32,166 nucleotides of DNA from an uncultured Methanobrevibacter sp. (GTDB taxonomy: Archaea; Methanobacteriota; Methanobacteria; Methanobacteriales; Methanobacteriaceae): contig ONJC01000015.1 in NCBI GenBank assembly GCA_900318035.1, positions 1 to 32,166 on the forward strand, given 5' to 3'. This document shows positions 24,642 through 32,166 of this stretch, piece by piece. How positions within the stretch are numbered: the first letter of the stretch is position 1; each line of letters opens with the position of its first letter. The notes under the pieces were generated by a model, which was given only the letters and a program-made list of their open reading frames with translations, had not been told where the DNA came from and ran no database searches. Made by a program: the position numbers and the translations under genes.

Positions 24642-27600
24642 ATGAAAGCTTTAAAAATTTTGATTGTCATGCTTATTTTGATAATGTCGGCAGGGGCGGC
24701 CTGTGCAGCAGAAAGCATCACCGACAATGCAATAGGAGATGACAGCAAAGAAATATTACAAACGGTTCAGGAGGATATCACAACTGACGACAGTTCGGAT
24801 GTCCTTGGAACCGCTCAGAATGACATCTACACAGCAAGTGATGATTCATTCACCAACCTGACTGATGAAATAAATAGTAAAGATGTCGTGGATCTAACTC
24901 ACGACTACAAATTCAACAACGAAACCGATGCCAAAAGCGGAATTGTTATCGGCAAGGATAATTTTGTCCTTAACGGTAACGGCCACACAATCGATGGAAA
25001 CAACCAATCAAGAATATTCAACATTACCTCAAACAACGTAACATTAAGCAATCTGATTTTGACCGGAGGTAATGCTGATAAAGGCGGAGCAATCTATTCT
25101 ACCGGATCATTAACATTGAACAATGTTACTTTCATAAACAACTATGCGAAAATAGAAGGAGGAGCTGTAGGGCTTTACGGTAATGTAACTCTTAACTGTG
25201 ACAATACTGATTTCACTGATAATTATGCTGAAGCAGGTTCCGCAATATATGTGGAAAAGGGTAACTTGAATCTTTACAATGCGGAATTGAGTTCAAAAAT
25301 TTTCAATAAGTATTCTCAAATTGCTGCTTTGAGGCATTCTGTAATTAATATAGAAAATGCTACTTTTGCTAACTCTACTTCTTCTTATTCACCAGCAATG
25401 TATCTTAGAAATACTAAAACTTCAATAATCAATTCTAAATTCTATAATTTGAGAAGTGATATTACTGCTGGTGCAATAGGCGTTAGAGCTGGTGGTGAGA
25501 TATATATCAAAAATTGTGAATTTATAAACACTACATCCTCTAAAAATGCAGGTGCTGTTTATGCAGATATTGCCGGAGAGGGTGAGGGCGGTTATCTAAC
25601 AATAATTGACACTGTCTTTAAGGATACATATTCTGACTTTGGTGGAGCATTACTTCAATTAGGTGGAGATTTATTCCTAAACAATACCGAATTCATAAAC
25701 GGTCATGCAACTTATAACGGAGGATCAGTATATCTTTCATATGTAAACGGTACAGTTAATAACTGTACTTTTGATTCAAACAGTGTTGATGTTATTGAAG
25801 GTTATCCAACCTATGGCGGTGCAATATTGTTGGATATGGGCAGCTATAACATTTCCGAATCCAAATTCTTCAATAACAATGCAAGTGCAGGTGCTGCGAT
25901 TTATGCATATGATTCAGCATACACCATTAGCAATTCAATATTTGAAAACAATACAAATCCTATTTACTCAGTTTTCGATAAACAAGCCATTATAGATGAA
26001 ACAAACATTTTCATCAATGACAACAACATCTCAACCAATAATACATTTTATGCAACAATAATTGTTGGGCAAGGCATGCAGTTAACCTTGATTAACAACA
26101 CTATCAATGTCACTACTCTTCCATCCAGATACGATTCACGTGACTGGGGTTGGGTTTCACCGGTTAGGGCTCAAGGTTGGATGGGTTCCTGCTGGACATT
26201 CGGAATGATAGGTGCCTTAGAATCTGCATTATTAAAAGCCACAGGCCTCAAAATTGACCTTTCAGAAAACAACATGCAAGACACTATGATAAAGTATTCA
26301 ATTTATGGGGATTTGGACTTGGTTGAAGGCGGAATAAACACTGTTGCAGCAAGTTACCTCTTGAGTTGGCTCGGAGCATTTACAGAAGATCTGGATTCAT
26401 ATGATGAAATGGGTAAAATTTCACCAGTAATCACAACAACTCAAGACATTCATGTTCAAGATGTGATATTCATAGCTAATGATGAAGTGCCTAACGGTAC
26501 AAAACTTAAAGAAGCAATCATGAAATATGGCTCTATAAATGTCAATTATTATGGGCAATCCCAATACGATGAAGTAAGCCTGTATTACAATACTGAAACA
26601 TATGCACAATATGTTGATGTGCCTACACAGCAAAATCATGCTGTTACAGTTGTGGGATGGGATGACAATTTCCCAAAAGAAAAGTTCTTGGCTACCCCTC
26701 CTGGTGACGGTGCATGGATTGTCAAAAACAGCTGGGGCCCTGACTGGGGAGAAAATGGATATTTATATGTTTCATATTACGACCAATCATTCGTACAATG
26801 CGGCCCAGATGAATTGAATGGACATGCTACTGCAGTAATTCTTGAAAATACTGTTCCATACAATAAAAACTATCAATATGTGGTGACATGGGAAGGCAGT
26901 TTCTTACATGGTGCAGAAACTGTAAGCTATATGAATGTGTTTGAAGCATTGGACGATGATTTGATTGCCGGAGTCGGAACATTCTTCCAGGAAGGCGATG
27001 ACAACTATACTGTTGAAATCTATGTAAACGATGAATTAAAACTAACTCAAAATGGAGTGACCCCCTATATGGGCTACCACACCATCAAATTAAATGAATA
27101 CATACCGGTAAAAGAAGGTGACGTCTTCAAAGCAGTAATAACCACAAAAAATATACCATTCATGAGGCTTGACACTATGAGAACACATTATACCAGCAAT
27201 ATTTCATTTGTTTCTATCGACGGAACCCCTTGGATGGATTCCTACAGCGAAGGCGTAATTGCTGTTTTGAAAGTCTATACTGTCGCTGATGACAGCAAAA
27301 TCATCAACAACAAAAACCTTACTGTCGACTATGACGGAGGCAAATACTTCTCCGTCAATGTTGTAACTGAGGACGGAATAGCTGTTTCAGGTGCCAGCGT
27401 AAAATTCAACATCAACGGTGTGACAAAAACAGTTAAAACCAACAGCAAAGGTGTAGCTAAAATCAAAATAACACAAACCCCTAAAAAATACACCATCAAA
27501 ACCACATACAACGGAAAAACAGTCAAAAACACAGTCACAGTAAAACAGGTTTTAACCACAAGCAAAGTCACCGTCAAAAAGACAGCCAAGAAATTTACCT

Positions 27601-27815
27601 TAAAAGCCAAACTCAAAATCAACGGCAAACTGGTTAAAGGCAAAAAGATAACATTCAAAATCAACGGCAAAACCTACAAGGTCAAAACCAACAAAAACGG
27701 TATTGCCAAAAAGACACTGAACAAAAACGCCTTGAAGCTCAAAAAAGGTAAAACCTATAAAGTCCAAGTAACCTACAAAAAAGACACCATAAAAACAACT
27801 GTAAAAGTTAAGTAG
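24642..27815 (+). CDS. Array protease-adhesin 3 (papain family)
   Basis: 1057 residues. Signal peptide MKALKILIVMLILIMSAGAAC, beta-helix about 75-465, protease about 490-730, lectin-like about 735-880, Ig-like repeats to the end. Active site: Gln in VRAQGWMG, Cys517 (GSCWTFGM), His666 (NHAVTVVGW) and Asn696 (KNSWGPDWG), the closest of the four to classical papain. One difference is that the start of the protease reads RYDSRDW where the others have KFDLR. The first Ig-like repeat (SGASVKFNINGVTKTVKT) differs from the GAGAKVTF type of members 1 and 2, which suggests mosaic exchange between copies. Confidence 0.88.
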   Translation: MKALKILIVMLILIMSAGAACAAESITDNAIGDDSKEILQTVQEDITTDDSSDVLGTAQNDIYTASDDSFTNLTDEINSKDVVDLTHDYKFNNETDAKSGIVIGKDNFVLNGNGHTIDGNNQSRIFNITSNNVTLSNLILTGGNADKGGAIYSTGSLTLNNVTFINNYAKIEGGAVGLYGNVTLNCDNTDFTDNYAEAGSAIYVEKGNLNLYNAELSSKIFNKYSQIAALRHSVINIENATFANSTSSYSPAMYLRNTKTSIINSKFYNLRSDITAGAIGVRAGGEIYIKNCEFINTTSSKNAGAVYADIAGEGEGGYLTIIDTVFKDTYSDFGGALLQLGGDLFLNNTEFINGHATYNGGSVYLSYVNGTVNNCTFDSNSVDVIEGYPTYGGAILLDMGSYNISESKFFNNNASAGAAIYAYDSAYTISNSIFENNTNPIYSVFDKQAIIDETNIFINDNNISTNNTFYATIIVGQGMQLTLINNTINVTTLPSRYDSRDWGWVSPVRAQGWMGSCWTFGMIGALESALLKATGLKIDLSENNMQDTMIKYSIYGDLDLVEGGINTVAASYLLSWLGAFTEDLDSYDEMGKISPVITTTQDIHVQDVIFIANDEVPNGTKLKEAIMKYGSINVNYYGQSQYDEVSLYYNTETYAQYVDVPTQQNHAVTVVGWDDNFPKEKFLATPPGDGAWIVKNSWGPDWGENGYLYVSYYDQSFVQCGPDELNGHATAVILENTVPYNKNYQYVVTWEGSFLHGAETVSYMNVFEALDDDLIAGVGTFFQEGDDNYTVEIYVNDELKLTQNGVTPYMGYHTIKLNEYIPVKEGDVFKAVITTKNIPFMRLDTMRTHYTSNISFVSIDGTPWMDSYSEGVIAVLKVYTVADDSKIINNKNLTVDYDGGKYFSVNVVTEDGIAVSGASVKFNINGVTKTVKTNSKGVAKIKITQTPKKYTIKTTYNGKTVKNTVTVKQVLTTSKVTVKKTAKKFTLKAKLKINGKLVKGKKITFKINGKTYKVKTNKNGIAKKTLNKNALKLKKGKTYKVQVTYKKDTIKTTVKVK

Positions 27816-27848
27816 ATAATTTCTATCTACTTTTCTCTTATTTTTTTT
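27812..27848 (+). terminator. Terminator of array gene 3, containing the stop codon
   Basis: GTAGATA and TATCTAC pair around ATTTC (27812-27830); TAG stop 27813-27815 in the left arm; T-run 27841-27848. Confidence 0.65.
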
Positions 27849-27972
27849 AACAATTTATCAGTTCATTCATTTTTTTACCAAACAATTCAGAATAATTATC
27901 ATCAAAAATTCTTAAAATTAAATAAGCAAGATTATATATCGACTTTTCATATATATTTAATTGTGATAATTT
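27816..27972 (+). repeat. Conserved spacer module 3 with promoter of array gene 4
   Basis: The third copy of the spacer (157 bases). TTATATAT (27932-27939) ends 34 bases before ATG 27973; GTGAT at 27963 is one base further from the ATG than in the other genes and so is out of frame. Confidence 0.65.
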
Positions 27973-30900
27973 ATGAAAGCTTTAAAAATTTTGATTGTCA
28001 TGCTTATTTTGATAATGTCGGTGGGAGCAGTCTGTGCAGCAGAAAGCATCACCGAAGATGCAATTGGAGATGACAGTAAAGAAATATTAGAAACGGTTCA
28101 GGAGGATATCACAACTGAAGACAGTTCGGATGTCCTTGAAACCGCTCAGAATGACATCTACACAGCAAGTGATGATTCATTCACCAACTTGACTGATGAA
28201 ATAAATGGTAAAGATGTTGTGGATTTAACCCACGACTACAAATTCAACAACGAAACCGACAACCGTAGTGGAATTGTTATCAGCAAGGATAATTTTGTTC
28301 TTAACGGTAACGGCCACACAATTGATGGTAAAAATCAATCAAGAATATTCAACATTACTGCAAACAATGTAACATTAAACGATTTGATTTTAATCGGGGG
28401 TAATGCTGAGAAAGGCGGAGCAATATATGCTGCCGGATCATTTACATTGAACAATGTTACTTTCATTGACAACTATGCAAGTAAAAATGGTGGTGCTGTA
28501 GCAGTCTACGAAGATGTAACTATTAATTGTAACAATTCCAAATTCATTGACAATTATGCTGGTGAAGGCGGATCATCATTTGTAGTTGCGAAAGGAAAAC
28601 TAAATCTTTACAATTCATACATTACCTCAAAAATATATGCTAAAGCAGGCCAGGTCATGGGTTCCACAGGTTCCCAATTTAATCTCGAAAACATTACCTT
28701 TGCCAATACCACTGCCACATATTCACCAGCAATATATCTTGTAGGTTCCAAAATTAGAATAATCGACTCCAAATTCATTAATCTAAAAGCTAATCTTACC
28801 GCAGGTGCAATGAGCCTTAGGGAAGGTGGTGAACTTTACATTAGCAATTGTGAATTCATAAACACTACTTCTTCCAGAAATGCAGGAGCAGTTTATGTAG
28901 ACATTACAGGATATAATCCGGGCAATGAGGGTAATGTGACAATAATCGATTCCAAATTTAAGGATGCTTCTTCTGAGTTTGCTGGAGCATATGTCCAATT
29001 GGGCGGACAGTTCTGGCTAAACAATACAGAATTCATAAACAATCAGGCTAAACTTAATGGAGGTGCAATTTACCTTTCATTTACAGAAACTGAAATCAAC
29101 AATTGTACTTTTGAATCAAATGGCGCCGGTATAATTGAGGATTATCCAACTTCTGGTGGAGCAATATTCTCAGATATCTCTACACTAAACATAACCAACT
29201 CCAGATTCTTCCGTAATGTTGCAAGTCAAGGCAATGCAATATATGCATATGATAGTTCATTCAACATTAAAGGTTCAACATTCAAAAACAATACAAATGC
29301 CATTTTCAGTGTCTTTACTAAAAAATATACCATAGATACAAACACTGAATTAAATAATGATACTGTTTCAACCAACAATACATTCTATGCAACAATAATG
29401 GTTGGAGAAGGTATGGAATTGGCCCTGATTAACAATACTATTAATATTGATACTCTTCCAACAAAATTTGATTTGCGTGACTGGGGATGGGTGTCATCAA
29501 TCAAAGATCAAGGATGGATGGGTGCCTGCTGGACTTTTGGAATGTCAGGTTCATTAGAATCAGTATTATTAAAAGCTACAGGAATTCCATTTAATGTTTC
29601 TATGAATAACATGAAAACTGTGATGAAATATTCACCATATGGAGCTATGGAAGTATTTGAAGGCGGAGCCAATCTTGCTTCTGTTGGTTATTTATTGAGC
29701 TGGCTTGGAGCAATTCCATATGGCGTAGATACTTATGATGAGCTTGGAAAAATTACAATGCCAATCACAACAGGTAATGACATTCATGTTCAGGATGTGA
29801 TATTTGTACCTAATAATGAAATTCCTAACGGTACTCAAATTAAATTGGCAATATTGAAATACGGGTCTCTGGATGTGTCCTTTTTCGGACAATCTTCATT
29901 TGATGAGGAAGTCCCTTATTATAATCCGAAAACCTATGCACAATATGTCGATGTGCCTGAAGGTGCAAACCACGAAGTATCCATTATCGGTTGGGACGAT
30001 AATTTCCCAAAAGAAAAATTCCTAATCACTCCTCCAGGTAATGGTGCATGGATTATCAAAAACAGCTATGGTTCAGACTGGGGAGACAAAGGATACCTCT
30101 ATGTTTCATATTATGACAAATCACTCTTGGCATTTAAGCTAGGCAAGGTCACTGATTACGCTGCCGCTGCCATAATCGAAAATACTGTACCATACAATAA
30201 AAACTATCAATATGACATTACTTGGCTTTCTAATTTTGAGCAAAGTAATGAGACTATAAGTTATATGAATGCCTTTGAAGCATTGGATGATGATTTGATT
30301 GCTGCTGTTGGAACATACTTCAATGAGAGTGGTGTCAATTATACAGTCAAAATTTTTGTAAACGATGAATTAAAATTGACTCAGGAAGGAGTGTCCCCAT
30401 ATGTTGGTTATCACACTATCAAATTAGACAGTTACATACCAATCAAACAAGGTGATGTATTCAAAGCAGAAATAACATCAAATTGGGTGCCATACCTTCT
30501 TTTAGAGGATACTAGGGTCCATTATGTTCAAAACATTTCATATGTATCATTTGACGGAAAAACATGGAAAGATGCTTATGACTTGGGTTATATTGCATGT
30601 TTAAAAGTCTATACCGTTGCTGATGACACCAAAATCATCAACAATAAGAACATTTCTGTTGATTATGCGGGTGGTAAATACTTCTCTGTTAAAGTTGTAA
30701 CTGCTGACAGTCGTGTTGCTGTTGCAGGTGAAAAAGTCACATTCACAATCAACAAAAAGACAAAAACAGTAACAACTAACAAAAACGGAATAGCTAAAAT
30801 TAAAATAACAGACATTCCTAAAAACTACACAATAACAACCAAATTCAAAGGTAAAACCTACAAAAACACTGTCACTGTAAAACAGGTACTTAAAACTAAG

Positions 30901-31155
30901 AAAGTCACTGTCAAAAAGACAGCCAAGAAATTTACCTTACTTGCAACACTTAAAATTAATGGAAAACTCATTAAAGGTAAAGTCATTAAATTCAAATTTA
31001 ACGGCAAAACCTACAAAGCTAAAACCAACAACAAAGGTGTAGCAAAAGTTACCATTAAAAAGAATGTTATCAAAAAGCTTAAAAAAGGTAAAACATACAC
31101 TGTCAAAGTGACTTACGTTAAAGACACAATTAAAACAACTGTTAAAGTTAAGTAG
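27973..31155 (+). CDS. Array protease-adhesin 4 (papain family)
   Basis: 1060 residues, same layout as members 1-3. Active site: Gln in IKDQGWMG, Cys519 (GACWTFGM), His667 (NHEVSIIGW) and Asn697 (KNSYGSDWGDKG). The residue after the catalytic His is Glu, where the others have Gly or Ala, which might alter activity or pH dependence (inference). The helper motif is SMNNMKT rather than SENNMQ. The C-terminal Ig-like repeats end KTTVKVK as in member 1. No array gene follows it here. Confidence 0.88.
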   Translation: MKALKILIVMLILIMSVGAVCAAESITEDAIGDDSKEILETVQEDITTEDSSDVLETAQNDIYTASDDSFTNLTDEINGKDVVDLTHDYKFNNETDNRSGIVISKDNFVLNGNGHTIDGKNQSRIFNITANNVTLNDLILIGGNAEKGGAIYAAGSFTLNNVTFIDNYASKNGGAVAVYEDVTINCNNSKFIDNYAGEGGSSFVVAKGKLNLYNSYITSKIYAKAGQVMGSTGSQFNLENITFANTTATYSPAIYLVGSKIRIIDSKFINLKANLTAGAMSLREGGELYISNCEFINTTSSRNAGAVYVDITGYNPGNEGNVTIIDSKFKDASSEFAGAYVQLGGQFWLNNTEFINNQAKLNGGAIYLSFTETEINNCTFESNGAGIIEDYPTSGGAIFSDISTLNITNSRFFRNVASQGNAIYAYDSSFNIKGSTFKNNTNAIFSVFTKKYTIDTNTELNNDTVSTNNTFYATIMVGEGMELALINNTINIDTLPTKFDLRDWGWVSSIKDQGWMGACWTFGMSGSLESVLLKATGIPFNVSMNNMKTVMKYSPYGAMEVFEGGANLASVGYLLSWLGAIPYGVDTYDELGKITMPITTGNDIHVQDVIFVPNNEIPNGTQIKLAILKYGSLDVSFFGQSSFDEEVPYYNPKTYAQYVDVPEGANHEVSIIGWDDNFPKEKFLITPPGNGAWIIKNSYGSDWGDKGYLYVSYYDKSLLAFKLGKVTDYAAAAIIENTVPYNKNYQYDITWLSNFEQSNETISYMNAFEALDDDLIAAVGTYFNESGVNYTVKIFVNDELKLTQEGVSPYVGYHTIKLDSYIPIKQGDVFKAEITSNWVPYLLLEDTRVHYVQNISYVSFDGKTWKDAYDLGYIACLKVYTVADDTKIINNKNISVDYAGGKYFSVKVVTADSRVAVAGEKVTFTINKKTKTVTTNKNGIAKIKITDIPKNYTITTKFKGKTYKNTVTVKQVLKTKKVTVKKTAKKFTLLATLKINGKLIKGKVIKFKFNGKTYKAKTNNKGVAKVTIKKNVIKKLKKGKTYTVKVTYVKDTIKTTVKVK

Positions 31156-31181
31156 ATAATTTTTATCTACTTCTTTTTTTT
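31152..31181 (+). terminator. Terminator of array gene 4, containing the stop codon
   Basis: A perfect stem GTAGATAA-TTT-TTATCTAC (31152-31170), TAG stop 31153-31155 in the left arm, followed by TTC and a run of T. After it the sequence no longer follows the spacer module, which marks the end of the array. Confidence 0.7.
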
Positions 31182-31201
31182 ATCTTTAAAATGCAAGAAT
31201 A

Positions 31202-31223
31202 CCACAACTTCTGCAAGTTGTGG
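31202..31223 (+). mobile_element. Palindrome, probable left end of the IS200/IS605-type element
   Basis: CCACAACTT and AAGTTGTGG form a perfect 9-bp stem around CTGC. IS200/IS605 elements have such subterminal hairpins rather than inverted repeats, and a tnpB gene follows in the right direction. The remaining 31224-31547 is AT-rich with no gene or clear RNA. The exact element border cannot be set. Confidence 0.5.
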
Positions 31224-31577
31224 ATGAATTGCACTATTGGGTGTACTATCTTTTTTAATTAATTTTATTGTGTTTTATTTTATTTGTGTTTTTTTGAGGC
31301 TATTTTATGTCATGAATTTTTATTCAGTATACTTTTTTGTTATTGGATTATTAAATAATTGCTTTGGGTATGAAAAATTGTTTTGGGTTTGAAAAATTGC
31401 TCTGAGTTCGTTATTCGATTACTTTTCAAATGCTCTCTCTCATTTTTTATATATGAGTAATTATAAATGATATATTATTCAATTAAATGTGATTTTAATT
31501 GTTGTTTTAAAAAAGAGTAGATGTTTTTTCATTTTTTTTAGATATGAATGAAAATGGTATATAATGATGGACTGGGG

Positions 31578-32166
31578 ATGAGATTTATGGGTGAGTATAT
31601 TCGAGGTGTGGTTGTTAAGCTTCATTTAACTCCCGAACAAGAAATTCTGTTTAAACAAAACTATGGTTGTACTCGTAAAACCTATAATGAACTTTTAAAT
31701 AAATATAAAGCCAAATATGGTGATTCTAATAAAATTCCAACTAAAAACGAGTTAAATCAATTCTTAAACGAATCTAAAAAAGAGTTACCATACTTGATGG
31801 AAACAGAGTCCACCAGTCTTCAACAGGCACGTGATGATTTGCATAAAGCTTTCAAAAATAGTTTTAAAAGCAAAAGGCATAATCCTCCAAAATTTCACTC
31901 TAAAAAGAAAACACGACCTAGCTTCAGACAAACCATCCGAAAAGACAAAAAACCAGTAGAAAAAAACACACATCATTCAACATTGAAACTGATGCACCAG
32001 AACAACTGCCATTAACCGGAGAGCACATTGGATGTGATATCAATTCCAACAAAAACGGATGGCTAGTCACAAGCGAAGGACAAAAAGAATTCTTTGATGT
32101 TGACCATGACAACCAAATGATCAAACACATCAACAGATTAATGTCCAAATGCAGAAACATGAGCAG
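31578..32166 (+). pseudogene. tnpB: TnpB (RNA-guided nuclease of an IS200/IS605 element), frameshifted and cut by the window edge
   Basis: The N-terminus GEYIRGVVVKLHLTPEQEIL, then YGCTRKTYNELL and KSKRHNPPKFHSKKK, is the usual OrfB/TnpB opening (helix-turn-helix and basic region). The frame ends at a stop at 32013-32015, but the frame one base back continues to the window edge with ETDAPEQLPLTGEHIGCDIN, the first RuvC-type motif with its Asp. One missing base in the A-rich stretch about 31935-31965 explains this. The region between the SFRQT motif and the RuvC motif also looks shorter than normal, so some sequence may be lost. The start is ATG 31578 or 31587; upstream ATG 31548 lacks family resemblance. 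No tnpA is in view. Confidence 0.7.

Noticed and set aside
9683..31155. Tandem array read as possible CRISPR or simple repeats
   Set aside because: The repeats are whole genes and domain repeats of kilobase or codon scale; no short regularly spaced repeats with unique spacers are present.
1..32166. tRNA or rRNA genes
   Set aside because: No GC-rich cloverleaf-like stretch with a T-arm motif was seen in any gap.

Overview
This AT-rich window looks like the chromosome of a host-associated methanogenic archaeon, most likely Methanobrevibacter or a close relative (inference). The main reason is a set of very large secreted proteins that join beta-helix repeats, a papain-type protease, a lectin-like domain and basic Ig-like repeats. 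Supporting signs are archaeal TATA-like promoters, GGTGA-type ribosome sites, U-tract terminators, and DUF4013, AIM24 and YhhQ homologues.

Layout. (1) Bases 1-8700 are an accessory zone full of decay: the tail of a small gene overlapping a frameshifted zeta-toxin-like kinase; a complete insertion sequence with 27-bp inverted repeats; a methyltransferase-STAS fusion without an ATG; a frameshifted PAP2 phosphatase; an apparently intact YhhQ-type queuosine-precursor transporter; a scrambled copy of the STAS domain; and an ABC exporter remnant with two membrane domains and no ATPase domain. Four copies of a short AT-rich repeat lie between these genes. (2) Bases 8870-18000 are mostly intact: an iron-sulfur flavoprotein, a 988-residue protease-adhesin, a two-gene membrane operon with a channel-like pore segment, an AIM24 protein, a DUF4013 membrane protein and a DHA2-type drug exporter. 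(3) Bases 18052-31155 are a head-to-tail array of four protease-adhesins of 1036-1060 residues. Each has its own promoter and a terminator hairpin that contains the stop codon. (4) The window ends in a broken TnpB gene of an IS200/IS605-type element, with a palindrome at its probable left end.

How the parts fit. The five protease-adhesins share one architecture and an intact Gln/Cys/His/Asn active site, so they probably act at the cell surface on external proteins or on each other. The near-identical 5' blocks, 3' blocks and spacers of the array, against divergent middles, suggest expansion by unequal crossing-over and continuing gene conversion. The first 9 kb looks like a place where mobile elements land and genes decay. 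The long intact frames elsewhere argue against poor sequence quality as the general explanation for the frameshifts, although single cases could still be errors.
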